Positions 37,617-46,120 of a DNA stretch of 49,868 nucleotides are shown in pieces. Both the position numbers and the translations under genes were made by a program. Origin of the DNA: Phycisphaerales bacterium. Lineage in GTDB: Bacteria; Planctomycetota; Phycisphaerae; Phycisphaerales; UBA1924. How positions within the stretch are numbered: the first letter of the stretch is position 1; each line of letters opens with the position of its first letter. The stretch lies in NCBI GenBank assembly GCA_020847535.1, contig JADLBU010000070.1, forward strand, positions 1-49,868, given 5' to 3'. The notes under the pieces were generated by a model that saw only the letters and a program-made list of their open reading frames with translations, had not been told where the DNA came from and did not search any database.

Positions 37617-38138
37617 CTAGCTGCGATCGCCCAGACCCATGATGCACTCGGTGCCGCCGCACCTAGTCCACTGCTCCCTGAATCGCTTCGAGAAACGATC
37701 TGGCAGGGCTTTGCTGAGCCCAATTTGCTGTAAAAGTTCCTCGAGCGAAATGCTCCGCTCAGCCTGGCCGGTGTTGCCGAGCACGCGCCACACGATCTTG
37801 TCAGCGGAACAGATCGAGGCCTGGGCCTCTCCCTGCATCAACGTCAGCGACTCTGCTTCGCCAGGATCGAGTTTCTCCAGGTAGTTCGGGTCGAACCGAC
37901 CACAGAAATTCTGGATGTCCCGAACGGGGGCACTACGAACATCCACAACACCCGACGCGAGGACCAACGCCCAGTCGATTTCGTGCCGTTCCCCATCGCG
38001 CATGTAGAACTGCGCCTCGTCAATGACGGTTTGAGCGAGAATAACCTGATACTTCTGCGTGACGGCCTGCCAGATCCCCAGCTCGAAGAGCCGCAGAACG
38101 ACATTGGTGTCAAGCAGGACTAAGCGAGATCGCGTCAT
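37617..38138 (-). CDS. PIN-domain protein, predicted ribonuclease toxin
   Basis: A 173-residue protein with PIN-fold acidic motifs: LVLLDTNVVLRLFE near the N-terminus (first aspartate), DEAQFYMRDG, then DPGEAESLTLM and ICSADKIVWRVLG. I use the ATG at 38138, which has AAGGA 8 bases upstream; ATGs at 38147 and 38159 are in frame. It overlaps the 3' end of the Xre/ImmA gene by 29 bases, so the two are translationally linked in antitoxin-then-toxin order. PIN toxins cut RNA; the target here is unknown. Confidence 0.8.
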   Translation of the reverse strand: MTRSRLVLLDTNVVLRLFELGIWQAVTQKYQVILAQTVIDEAQFYMRDGERHEIDWALVLASGVVDVRSAPVRDIQNFCGRFDPNYLEKLDPGEAESLTLMQGEAQASICSADKIVWRVLGNTGQAERSISLEELLQQIGLSKALPDRFSKRFREQWTRCGGTECIMGLGDRS

Positions 38139-39213
38139 CCTTGACATCCTTGATGTCATCGAGAGCCATAGCTTCCTGCCGGCTCACTCCGAGATACTCA
38201 GCAGTTCGACCAACCGACAACTCTCCCTCACGCAGCGCCCGCAGCGCCAAGGCCCGATATCGCTCCGGAAGCGACGGCGGCTGCGCGTCCTCTCGCACAT
38301 CGAACACATCGTGGAGCTCTCTGCACACGGCGATATCCGCCTCGGTCTCCTCTTGCTTGCGTCTGAAAACGACATGGATGCGCCAAAGAAGAGCCTCAAT
38401 GGATACATCGAACTGTCGTGCGATGTCGAACAACTCCGCGTGCTTGAGACCGCCTGCGGATTTCATTGCAGAGGCGATCGCTACACGAAGCGGCTCCTCC
38501 GGGATCAGAAGGCACGAAGCGAACTTGTTAGCGAACCTCTCTTCCTGCTCTCCGGCCTCGCGCGCACCGTCCCCGGTGCGGAAGATTCGCCACGTGAGCA
38601 AATGGAAGAGTTCGTGCGCGAGGTCGAAGTTCCTTCGCCAGCGTTTGTTCTTCCCATTCAGCAGTACCGCCATCCCGCAGTCGTCGCTCCGAGTGCACGC
38701 GGCCGCACCGCTGGGATCAAAATGCAAGTGAAAAACTCGAATGCCACAGGTGTTTTCTAGCACGTTGAGGAGCGAGAACGCAGGACGCTGGCCTAGATTC
38801 AGTTGATTGCGCACGGTCGACGCGAGCGACTCCGCGTCCGCCCAACAAAAACGACTCCGATCACCCTGTGCGTCGGGCAGCAAGCTCGGACGCACCTCGT
38901 CGCACCACTTCTCCAAATTCTGATACCAGCTACACAGCTTCAAGAACTGACCCTCGATAGAGGCGGCCGTCTCGGCCGATTCGGGGCGATTGCGCCACAG
39001 AACGACAGCCGGCACGTCTTCGGTCGTCGCGAAGAACCATGCGACAGATCGGCCATGCGCTTGGGCTAGCTTCTCGAGGTGCGTCAGCCGCGGCTCGCGT
39101 TTCCCGTTCTCAAACTCGCTGAGAGATGAAACGGGGATGCCCGTGCTGGCGGCCAGCGCATCCAGCGTCCAGCCCCGCTGCTGTCGTGCGAGTTTCAGTC
39201 GCTCTCCGATCAA
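38110..39213 (-). CDS. Xre-type regulator with ImmA/IrrE metallopeptidase and UPF0175-like tail
   Basis: A 367-residue protein with three regions. Residues 1-65 are a Cro/C1-type helix-turn-helix (GERLKLARQQRGWTLDALAA). About 120-260 is an ImmA/IrrE-type zinc peptidase with DLAHELFHLL (HExxH) and EERFANKFASCLLIPEE. The last 45 residues (LPERYRALALRALREGELSVGRTAEYLGVSRQEAM) resemble UPF0175 antitoxins, known partners of PIN toxins. I choose the TTG at 39213, giving (M)IGERLKLAR, the usual Xre start, with GGAG 7 bases upstream. A GTG at 39252 is in frame, but a TATACT -10 lies within that extension (39242-39247). It probably represses its own operon and neutralises the PIN protein. Confidence 0.82.
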   Translation of the reverse strand: MIGERLKLARQQRGWTLDALAASTGIPVSSLSEFENGKREPRLTHLEKLAQAHGRSVAWFFATTEDVPAVVLWRNRPESAETAASIEGQFLKLCSWYQNLEKWCDEVRPSLLPDAQGDRSRFCWADAESLASTVRNQLNLGQRPAFSLLNVLENTCGIRVFHLHFDPSGAAACTRSDDCGMAVLLNGKNKRWRRNFDLAHELFHLLTWRIFRTGDGAREAGEQEERFANKFASCLLIPEEPLRVAIASAMKSAGGLKHAELFDIARQFDVSIEALLWRIHVVFRRKQEETEADIAVCRELHDVFDVREDAQPPSLPERYRALALRALREGELSVGRTAEYLGVSRQEAMALDDIKDVKDDAISLSPA

Positions 39214-39241
39214 CCCAGATGCTCCTTCTGTTTCTGCGAAG

Positions 39242-39247
39242 AGTATA
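39242..39247 (-). promoter_or_regulatory. -10-like TATACT before the Xre/PIN pair
   Basis: A consensus-like -10 hexamer on the minus strand, about 30 bases before the TTG start at 39213. A clear -35 is not visible. A run of eight T (39272-39279, A-rich on the coding strand) lies upstream. Confidence 0.45.
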
Positions 39248-39303
39248 CCCACTATCGGCTAACGACTAGCTGTTTTTTTTCGGGATTTGCGAAATTTGCA
39301 CTG

Positions 39304-39696
39304 TTAGGGTGCGATATCGGCTTCCTTTCCCAACTGACTGCCTGAATTGAACGGTGGATAACCGAACCCGGAGACGGAGGATCGTCTTTGGTCTGTTTCA
39401 TTGAGCCCCTCCCCGTGCATCGATGCGGCAACGGTGGCGCCGACCAGGCAGTCCAGCCAGTGGAATCCGCCGACGCGGAGCTTCCATCCGCTGACCGTGA
39501 GCCCGCGCCCCTCCTTCTTCCCGCGGTACTCGCTCGTCGGTTGATCCTCAATGAGCCGGTGCGGATCGGACTTGGTCCCGAAGAGCGATAGGCATCCTGG
39601 ATTCCCCATCGGGACGGCCAGCCCCGCGTGCAGGAACGACTTCCAGCAATTGGTATCGAACACGATTTGGCGAACCGCTCCGCTTGCCGGAAACAA
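39304..39696 (-). pseudogene. Remnant of phage terminase large subunit (GpA-like C-terminus)
   Basis: The open frame retains segments I recognise from the C-terminal nuclease region of GpA-type terminases: DTNCWKSFLHAGLAVPMGNPG, DPHRLIEDQPTSEYRGKKEGRG, WKLRVGGFHWLDCLVGATVAASMHG. The ATPase part is absent: an in-frame stop at 39718-39720 closes it upstream, and the integrase follows at 39837. So this is a fossil of about 130 codons from a packaging gene. The family assignment is from memory of the sequence pattern. Confidence 0.65.
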
Positions 39697-39836
39697 CGGG
39701 TACCCGACGCGCGACGATCAGCAATCAGGAAAGCAACGTGATGACCGTGACCAAGTCGATCCGCTGGGTCGTAGCGTCCAAGTGAAAAGACGCGGCCGCG
39801 AGCGCCGCGTCGAGCCGGAATGACGGGAGGCAGCTC

Positions 39837-41204
39837 TTACGCCGAGCGGCGCTGAGTTCGGCGAACCGATCCCACGGCCAGGTCGCCGACGCCACCGGCC
39901 CCACGTTCGCCCACGTTGCGCCCGGCCGGGAGCGCGGCGGCGGAGGTACCCGGGCTCGACCCGTCCGCGTCCTGGGCCGACGTCGGCCAAACCTCGGCGA
40001 GCGGGATCGCGGGCACCCGCGCAAGCTCATCGGCGATCGGCAGGAGCTGAATGTCCATGTACGTGATCTCGGTCAGCCGGGGATCTGAGTGACGCATCTG
40101 CGCCTGGCGGGACCTCTGCGACATCCCGTAGACCGCCATCATCGTGCTGAGCGTCATCCGCAAGCTATGAAAATCAACGAACCCCCGCTGTCGGTTGCCG
40201 GGGTCGATCCCCGCCATCGCCAAGTCGCGTCGCATCGTGTTCATGTCGGGCACGGCGGAGACCACAACATCCTCGGGCTCGTACGCCGCGGGCCGGTAGT
40301 CCAGCAATTCCTGGGCGAGCTGGGGGTGCAAGGTCACCATGTCGGCCCGGCGAGCCTTGGTGGCCTCGGCACGCAGGCAGATCCGCGGCACCGGGCAATC
40401 GAGCTCCAGATCCTTCCACCTGAGCGCCCCGATCTCCGAACGCCGAAGACCGGCCCACACGGCGATGAGGTAGCAGATCCTGCGTTCCTTCCCGAGTTCC
40501 TCCGCCATGTGCTGGGCGTACTCGCTCACCCGGGCAAGAGGTTTGCCCCGGTTCTTTCCCGTCCGGATCATTCGTATCTCAATGACCGGACGCCGCAGGG
40601 CTGTATCCACAAGATGCCCGACTTCCTGCGGGGTCAATGCTCGGCGGGGGTGCGCTCGGGGCTGTGATTTGGCGTCGAGTTTCTTTAAGGTCGCGAGCGG
40701 GTCAAACGGGGCCCTGCGGCACGCGGCCGCCCACCGAGAGAATGCTTTCAGGCTGGCGATGATGCCGTTTCGGGTCGCGACCGACAGCGTGCGCCGCTCG
40801 GGATCGTCCGTGCGGGTGATCTGGTGGTGCGCAAAGTACTTGAGCACTCGGGCGGCGGTGAGGTCCATGATCCGCTCGACGCCCATCGCCTTGAAGAGGT
40901 GGTTGAGACGCCGGTCCTGCTGGAGTACATGCCGCTCGACGCACATCTCGCCTCGGAGCTTGTCGAGGTAATCGGCGACGTGCTCGGTGATCGGCTTGCG
41001 GCATTCTTCCTCCACAGGGTCGATGATGCCCTCGGCACGACGTGCGGAATCCCGTTCCAGCTTGATCGCCTTCTCCTCCGACGCCGCCTTGTCGGAGTAG
41101 CCCTTCACCGTCATCCACTTGCCGCGCTGGGCGTCGAAATACGAGCAGTACCAGGGCGCTCCCCGCCGGTTCTTGTCGCAGCTTCGCTTCCACACACTCG
41201 CCAT
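39837..41204 (-). CDS. Tyrosine recombinase (phage-type integrase)
   Basis: A 455-residue site-specific recombinase. The N-terminal part has a Zn-free arm-binding-like region (SVWKRSCDKNRRGAPWYCSYFD), then a SAM-like core-binding domain (about 80-185). The catalytic domain has GLRRSEIGALRW (first Arg), the TKARRADMV lysine strand, FHSLRMTLST (His-x-x-Arg), RQAQMRHSDPRLTEITYMD (His and the nucleophile Tyr). The start is the ATG at 41204 with AAAGGTG 8 bases upstream. It should catalyse insertion, probably at the nearby tRNA-Gly. A glycine/alanine-rich tail of about 50 residues follows the catalytic Tyr. Confidence 0.92.
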   Translation of the reverse strand: MASVWKRSCDKNRRGAPWYCSYFDAQRGKWMTVKGYSDKAASEEKAIKLERDSARRAEGIIDPVEEECRKPITEHVADYLDKLRGEMCVERHVLQQDRRLNHLFKAMGVERIMDLTAARVLKYFAHHQITRTDDPERRTLSVATRNGIIASLKAFSRWAAACRRAPFDPLATLKKLDAKSQPRAHPRRALTPQEVGHLVDTALRRPVIEIRMIRTGKNRGKPLARVSEYAQHMAEELGKERRICYLIAVWAGLRRSEIGALRWKDLELDCPVPRICLRAEATKARRADMVTLHPQLAQELLDYRPAAYEPEDVVVSAVPDMNTMRRDLAMAGIDPGNRQRGFVDFHSLRMTLSTMMAVYGMSQRSRQAQMRHSDPRLTEITYMDIQLLPIADELARVPAIPLAEVWPTSAQDADGSSPGTSAAALPAGRNVGERGAGGVGDLAVGSVRRTQRRSA

Positions 41205-41300
41205 CGTGTCGTCACCTTTCCGGGCCGCCTCGTTCGCCGTGGCCCGCCACAAGGAGGGCGGGCACGGTCTGTACGTCAAGGGTCGTACCGAGCACTGTTT

Positions 41301-43979
41301 TCAGTCGTCCAGGTCGTCGATGTTCTCGAAGTCGTCCGGCCAACCGAAAGGGGGACGTCTCGGACCGTCCGCTCTCGGCTCGTCATCGTCCGGCGCGTCC
41401 GGCGCAGAGCCCCCCAATCCCGGTGCCGTGGCCGAACTTGGAGTTTGATCGTCCGGGTCGTCCGGCGCGTCCGGCAGCGTGCCCGTGTCTGCACCGACGC
41501 GACTGTTCCGGCCAACATCTGACACGGGGCGGACGGCATCGGACGGTCCGGACGCCTGAGGCGCTGGCGGGGGGCTCCCCCCTTCCCCGTGGTCGGACGA
41601 TCCGGACGATCCGGACGATCCAAGCCGTCGAACGTGTATCAGGCGGGTGCGATCGTGCTCCGAGCATCGATCCCGCCAGGCTTCGAACCCACGCTGGCGG
41701 AGCGGAACGGCCAATCGGAGTACGTGGCCCATCACTTGATTAGGCTGCTTTGGCCAGCCTTTGGGGACGGACTCTGTGACAATGCCCGCCCCTCGTTTCA
41801 GCTCATCGAGGAGCTGCGTCGCCGTTCCGGACCACCCGTTCTCGCCGACGACCTTGAGCAGTGCCGGGGCGATGGGTGAGGCCTCGAGTGTCAGCTCGGC
41901 AGACTCGCTGAGCATTTGCGTATAGGCCCGCATGATCGCCCCCCCCTTGAGGCCGAGGCCCGGCTCTGCGGCGGTGGCCCAGACGCAAAAGTCGGCCATG
42001 CGTTCCTTGTCCTTCATTTCAGCCTCCACGTGGCTGAGGTTCCTCAGCGCCGCGGCGCAGCCGTCCAGCAGAGCCCCGAGGATGTACGGGTGCTCCTTTG
42101 CGAACTCGCGCCAGAACTGACGCTCGGTCAGCTTCGCGGACTTGGGAATGCGCGGCAGGTGCGCGCGGATGGCGCGTGAGAGCAGGTCATCCCTGACGAC
42201 CAGTTCATCAATGCCGGTGAGGATGACCGGCCGCGTGAAGTTCACCGAGTGCTCCTCATCGTCGGTGTAGAGTTTTCTCGCCCCCATCCCGCCCCCCGTC
42301 GAGATGGTGCAAAGCGTGTCGCTGAACTCGTCTGAGATGAACGAGAGGTTGTCGAACGCCAGCACCCAGCTCGCGCCCGCGGCCACGCACAGGTCGTGGT
42401 TGCTCTTGGGCTTCTGCCTCAGATCCAGGGCGCTGGGATCCGACAACCGACGCAGCACCTTCGCGGTCGTGCTCTTGGCCGATCCCGCCTCGCCGTTCAG
42501 GACCAGAACCGGATAACCGCCTGTCGGGTGGAACATGCTGATCGCAAAGCCGACCAACAGGTGCCACGAGTAATCGTCGGGTGCATTCACGAACCTGCGC
42601 AGCCGCGTGATGGAGCCACCGCGGACGGGAGCGGGCAGGGCCTTCATGGTCCTCGTGCGCCGGAACTTCACGGGCGAGTCGTTCAGAACACGCCAACCCG
42701 TGGCCGTGATTTCCACCACGCGCCATTGCGCATCACCAAGATCCAGGTAGATCGTCATTCCCGACTCTGCCGTCACGTACCCAACCCGCAGGAATACGGC
42801 ATGGGCTTTGCCCTTGAACAGGGCCTGCGCCTCGAGAGCGCGGACCGCCGTGCTGAGCGCGTTGTCGTTCACGGCCTTCTTGATCGCGTCGTACGCCAGG
42901 TATTGCAGCCATCGCTTGAATCGCATCGAGTTGACGGCCCACGTTTCGTGGTGATCTTCCACCCTGATTCTCGCGTACGCCGTCGGCTCGCCATCGGGTG
43001 TGTGGAACAGTTCGACTCCGGCCTCTATCGCCAGCTCAACGAGCAAGCCCGCCAGCGTGTGGTCTTTTCCCTCGTCGTCATCCTTCTGCTCGTCAGCACC
43101 CGGCTTGTAGAACTCCGTCTTGCCCGCCAGAGCCCTCTCGATCGTGGCCTCGCGGTAGTCCTGCCGCAGCCACTTCTCGCGGTACAGTCCGGACATACGG
43201 AAGATCCGGTCTATGCGATCGGGGTCGGGCCCGGTGTAGAACGCGATCATCGAGCACAAGGCCAGATCGGCTTCTGAGTGCCCGTCGTTGTCGTCGTGGC
43301 GGTAGCCGGACGTGTCGCCCGACCAGAGCCGCTTGAACTTGTCCCCGTTGCGAGCCTTGCCCGCGAGGTCGATGACCTGCTCGTCAGTGAGGTCGCGGGG
43401 CGCGTGGTTGAGGCGAGGTGGGAGCGTTGCCGCCGGCGCGGCGAACGTGTTGCGGTAGAGTTCGTCGAGCGCCTCCTGCCGGTTGTTGACGGACGTGGGC
43501 GTGCCCGGAAGATGATTGCCGGTCACCGTGAAGTATCGGCCGGCGCTGTACATCTCGATGTTGCCGGTGCGGCGGCGTTCCTTGCCGTCGAGCGTCCCGT
43601 TGAGAAACAGCTTGACACCTTTGCCGGACGGCGATATCTCGGTGTAGGTCTCGAACGCGTTGACGATCACCTGCGCCCAGGGCTCGAGAAGACCATCGGT
43701 GCCGATGCAGTCGTCCAAGTCGATCCCGACGAGCCCATCCGCGGCATTGAACACGAAGCCGATGCCGTCAAAGCGGTTGGACGGGTCGAGGGCGGCCTTT
43801 ACGGCGATGTCGAGGGCGACACGGTCGGCCGAGTTGGTGGTGTCGGCGCGATGGCGGGTCGCCGGGTGGTAGGGCACCTTGGTCTGTTTGCCGTCGCGCA
43901 TCTCGTACCGCCAGCAGAGCCAGCGATCCAGCGTCTTGAGTGCATCGGGAACGTGGGAGACGTCGAAGGGGGTGCTCAT
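41301..43979 (-). CDS. Primase-polymerase/helicase of NrS-1 phage polymerase type
   Basis: An 892-residue replication protein. Residues 1-190 form a prim-pol-like domain: LCWRYEMRDGKQTKVPYHP, GIGFVFNAADGLVGIDLDDC (acidic catalytic motif), YTEISPSGKGVKLF and EMYSAGRYFTVTGNHL. About 230-290 (SEADLALCSMIAFYTGPDPDRIDRIFRMSGLYREKWL) matches the helical domain of NrS-1-type polymerases. About 480-640 is an ATPase with Walker A NGEAGSAKSTTAKVL. The last 110 residues are low-complexity serine/proline/aspartate. The start at 43979 has AGGGGGG 7 bases upstream and overlaps the upstream gene stop (ATGA). It likely replicates the element. Confidence 0.83.
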   Translation of the reverse strand: MSTPFDVSHVPDALKTLDRWLCWRYEMRDGKQTKVPYHPATRHRADTTNSADRVALDIAVKAALDPSNRFDGIGFVFNAADGLVGIDLDDCIGTDGLLEPWAQVIVNAFETYTEISPSGKGVKLFLNGTLDGKERRRTGNIEMYSAGRYFTVTGNHLPGTPTSVNNRQEALDELYRNTFAAPAATLPPRLNHAPRDLTDEQVIDLAGKARNGDKFKRLWSGDTSGYRHDDNDGHSEADLALCSMIAFYTGPDPDRIDRIFRMSGLYREKWLRQDYREATIERALAGKTEFYKPGADEQKDDDEGKDHTLAGLLVELAIEAGVELFHTPDGEPTAYARIRVEDHHETWAVNSMRFKRWLQYLAYDAIKKAVNDNALSTAVRALEAQALFKGKAHAVFLRVGYVTAESGMTIYLDLGDAQWRVVEITATGWRVLNDSPVKFRRTRTMKALPAPVRGGSITRLRRFVNAPDDYSWHLLVGFAISMFHPTGGYPVLVLNGEAGSAKSTTAKVLRRLSDPSALDLRQKPKSNHDLCVAAGASWVLAFDNLSFISDEFSDTLCTISTGGGMGARKLYTDDEEHSVNFTRPVILTGIDELVVRDDLLSRAIRAHLPRIPKSAKLTERQFWREFAKEHPYILGALLDGCAAALRNLSHVEAEMKDKERMADFCVWATAAEPGLGLKGGAIMRAYTQMLSESAELTLEASPIAPALLKVVGENGWSGTATQLLDELKRGAGIVTESVPKGWPKQPNQVMGHVLRLAVPLRQRGFEAWRDRCSEHDRTRLIHVRRLGSSGSSGSSDHGEGGSPPPAPQASGPSDAVRPVSDVGRNSRVGADTGTLPDAPDDPDDQTPSSATAPGLGGSAPDAPDDDEPRADGPRRPPFGWPDDFENIDDLDD

Positions 43980-44209
43980 CGGCTGCCCCCCTTTGCGGCC
44001 TTGGCCGCGCGGTCGGCCAGCCAGGAGTCGACCGCGGCACGGGACCACCGCTTCGATCTGCCGATGCAGATGGGTGGCGGAACCTCCCCGGTCGAGATTT
44101 TCCGCCAGATGGTGCGGGGGCTGATCTTGAGGTATTCGCCGAGCCCTTCGATGTCGAACACGGCATCAGCCACGGCGGGCAGGCAGTTGTCACCCGGGGT
44201 CTTAGTCAT
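43976..44209 (-). CDS. AlpA/excisionase-like DNA-binding protein
   Basis: A 77-residue winged helix-turn-helix protein: FDIEGLGEYLKISPRTIWRKISTGEVPPPICIGRSKRWSRAAVDSWL, the typical pattern of AlpA and MerR-like excisionases. GAGGAGGG precedes the start. It lies upstream of the primase gene with a 4-base overlap. It may control the integrase or excision. Confidence 0.87.
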   Translation of the reverse strand: MTKTPGDNCLPAVADAVFDIEGLGEYLKISPRTIWRKISTGEVPPPICIGRSKRWSRAAVDSWLADRAAKAAKGGSR

Positions 44210-44414
44210 GGCTGCGGCCCTCCTCGCGCTCGATGCGGGCGAGCTCAGACTTGATGTGGGTGACGGCGGCCTTGTTGTAGACGCGCGAGTTGCGGACGCG
44301 ACAGGCGGGCTGGATATCCCGGGTCTCGAAAATGTTCTCTGTGTGGGGCGGACACCCCAGCCTGGGTGCGGTTGCGCCGTCGGTCGGCAGGTGGAGAGGT
44401 TTGAAAAGGTTCAT
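44202..44414 (-). CDS. Small hypothetical protein
   Basis: A 70-residue, basic, soluble protein of unknown function. It ends with a helical charged stretch (NKAAVTHIKSELARIEREEGRSHD). The ATG at 44414 has GGAG about 7 bases upstream; the frame is open to 44564 but the longer start has no support. It overlaps the AlpA-like gene by 8 bases and so begins the small - AlpA - primase unit, with possible operator repeats in the gap before it. Confidence 0.6.
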   Translation of the reverse strand: MNLFKPLHLPTDGATAPRLGCPPHTENIFETRDIQPACRVRNSRVYNKAAVTHIKSELARIEREEGRSHD

Positions 44415-44486
44415 ACTGGGCTCCGTGATGTAGCCTCCGCGGCGTGCACCGTGCACATCGCGCAAGGCCCTCAAAGGAACCCGGTT

Positions 44487-44564
44487 GGTAAGATTACCGC
44501 CTGAAATCGCTGTGTTTCTCTGTGTTACCACTCCGGCGGGTGGTAATGACGGTCTCGTTACCAC
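44487..44564. promoter_or_regulatory. Cluster of TTACCAC/GTGGTAA sites upstream of the primase unit
   Basis: In 78 bases there is a GGTAA-GA-TTACC palindrome (44487-44498), TTACCAC at 44525-44531 and 44558-44564, and its inverse GTGGTAA at 44540-44546. Similar half-sites lie upstream of two other minus-strand genes (45804-45810, 48172-48178). They could be operators or replication iterons of the element. Confidence 0.5.
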
Positions 44565-44597
44565 CCTCGCCGCGGAGAGATTCCTGTCGGACTGCCA

Positions 44598-45683
44598 TCA
44601 GTCGTCCGCGTCTTCGGCTTGGTCCAGGGCACATCGGATGACCTCCAAGGCGTTATCAACCGTGTACTCGCCAGACCGTCGCTTGGACTCGATGTCTTCG
44701 CGGACCGACAGCGGCAGCTTCGCCATCAGGGCCGTCAGTTCTTTGTCGGACGTCGCAGTCGCCGGGTCGGGCCCCGGCGCGGCCTTGCGGCTGATGGCGA
44801 CCTCCATCCCAACCCTTGTAGGTCGCACCGTCTTTCCGCGTCGCAAGCCGAGTTCCGCCGCAATGCCCTTCCAAGCGGAGGAATTGGAAACCATCGGCCT
44901 GTGGATCTTGTACTTCTCGGCGATCTGGTTTCGACCGAACAGGAGTCGAGCTTCCTTAATGGCCGTCTTGTCACCGGCGTTCAGGCGCTTCACCAGATCG
45001 TCGACGATGCCAGCATGATCCCGCCTCAAACCACGGATCTTCTCGTCAACCTGTTCCTGCGTCCACTTCGGCCCCGACGATGCAGACGTGGCCGGTAGCG
45101 CCGAGGACGCGGCCGGTGGAGTTCGGGCGCTTTCGCCCGTGTCGGCCATTGCATCCGCGGGAGCCATGCAGTTCAGGCGATCCAGAAGACCCCCTAGCCG
45201 CCGGTCCTGGTCCATCCAACGCAAACGCTTGTCATCGACGCGCAACTCCGGATTGAGGAAGGCGTCGTAGGTCCCGTTCCACACCTCCGTTAGGAGGAGC
45301 CGCCCTTCAAATGCGAATCGGTCAGCTTCGGGCATCCGCCCGCGAACAACCATCTCCGCCTTCTCCCACGCATGTTGGGCGTTTTCAATGTCCCGCAAGA
45401 TGATTGGTGATCGTTCGTCCGTATAACCTTTGTACGACGGGTCGCAGGCCAGGATGAGAGTCTGGGCGCAGCGAATCGCATCGCGCGCCACGATGACGGG
45501 CCAACTGAGCGATTCCGTAGACCCAGTATGAGGATTGCTGAACATCTTTCGCAACTTGGCGAGGTCGGCGAGTTCCGCCTCAACCAGACGCCTGGGTTCG
45601 TCACGATCGACGGGAGTGTCAACGTCACTCAGGGCATCCCCCAAACGCGGAAGCTTGTCTTCGCCAGCGGGCTCCGGCGCCAT
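44598..45683 (-). CDS. Hypothetical protein with possible DNA-binding region
   Basis: I do not recognise this 361-residue protein. The N-terminal half is charged and helical. The middle (about 185-215) is an alanine/serine/proline linker. A coiled-coil-like segment follows (WTQEQVDEKIRGLRRDHAG), then NQIAEKYKIHRPMVSNSSAWKGIAAELGL, which looks like a helix-turn-helix, and a lysine/arginine-rich tail. No catalytic motif is visible. It lies between the primase unit and the nuclease-like gene on the same strand and could be an element-specific regulator. Confidence 0.65.
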   Translation of the reverse strand: MAPEPAGEDKLPRLGDALSDVDTPVDRDEPRRLVEAELADLAKLRKMFSNPHTGSTESLSWPVIVARDAIRCAQTLILACDPSYKGYTDERSPIILRDIENAQHAWEKAEMVVRGRMPEADRFAFEGRLLLTEVWNGTYDAFLNPELRVDDKRLRWMDQDRRLGGLLDRLNCMAPADAMADTGESARTPPAASSALPATSASSGPKWTQEQVDEKIRGLRRDHAGIVDDLVKRLNAGDKTAIKEARLLFGRNQIAEKYKIHRPMVSNSSAWKGIAAELGLRRGKTVRPTRVGMEVAISRKAAPGPDPATATSDKELTALMAKLPLSVREDIESKRRSGEYTVDNALEVIRCALDQAEDADD

Positions 45684-45802
45684 GTACCACCGTCCTAACC
45701 CGGGCCGGATGGGCGGGGTAGCCTGGACGGTGACTCATAACGCCGCCGCCCGTCCGCTCGCGGCCGGGTTTGTAACCCCAAGCCGCTACCCGAATTGTCG
45801 AT

Positions 45803-45824
45803 TGTTACCAGCTTCCGGCGGTGG
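45803..45824. promoter_or_regulatory. Second copy of the GTTACCA...CCGGCGG...TGG motif
   Basis: This 22-base stretch is nearly the same as 44523-44543 (both contain TGTTACCA, CCGGCGG and TGG in order). It is upstream of the gene at 45683 and overlaps the end of the gene at 45805-46092, suggesting a shared binding site. Confidence 0.4.
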
Positions 45825-46092
45825 GGAAGTCAAGGACACGTGATCGCCAGCCCCGCCGATCCGAGACGTCGCCAGAAGGGTACTTTTCGCTCTTGCCGCC
45901 ATTGAGGACCGTCACGGTGTCGCCGTCGGCGATGCAAATCACTGGACAATGGGTGGCCTTGGTGAGGTCGGGATGGGGGATGGAGGGGAGGGTGGACGGA
46001 TCGTTCCGCTCAAGGTCGTGTGGCTGGCGCGATGGCCCGATCGACCCTCCGAGCAGAACGGCTATGACAATGGTGAAGACCTTCCAGAACAT
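45805..46092 (-). CDS. Truncated SNase-like (thermonuclease) secreted protein
   Basis: A 95-residue product with a signal-peptide-like N-terminus (MFWKVFTIVIAVLLGGSIG) and the start of what looks like a staphylococcal-nuclease fold: CIADGDTVTVLNGGKSEK. In intact members this strand leads into the catalytic arginine and acidic residues, but here the frame diverges into RRGWRSRVLDFPTAGSW and stops. GGGGAGG lies 5 bases before the ATG at 46092. It is either a small protein with only the first SNase strands or a frameshifted/truncated gene. Confidence 0.55.
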   Translation of the reverse strand: MFWKVFTIVIAVLLGGSIGPSRQPHDLERNDPSTLPSIPHPDLTKATHCPVICIADGDTVTVLNGGKSEKYPSGDVSDRRGWRSRVLDFPTAGSW

Positions 46093-46120
46093 GTGGACCT
46101 CCCCGGTAATCGGTGATTGA

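Noticed and set aside
37506..37733. A 75-codon + strand frame ending inside the PIN gene
   Set aside because: No ribosome site, and it overlaps the better-supported PIN gene on the other strand.
41590..41640. Tandem CGGACGATC units at the 3' end of the primase gene
   Set aside because: A short in-frame low-complexity tail (Ser/Gly/Asp repeats); not long or regular enough to be a CRISPR or iteron array.
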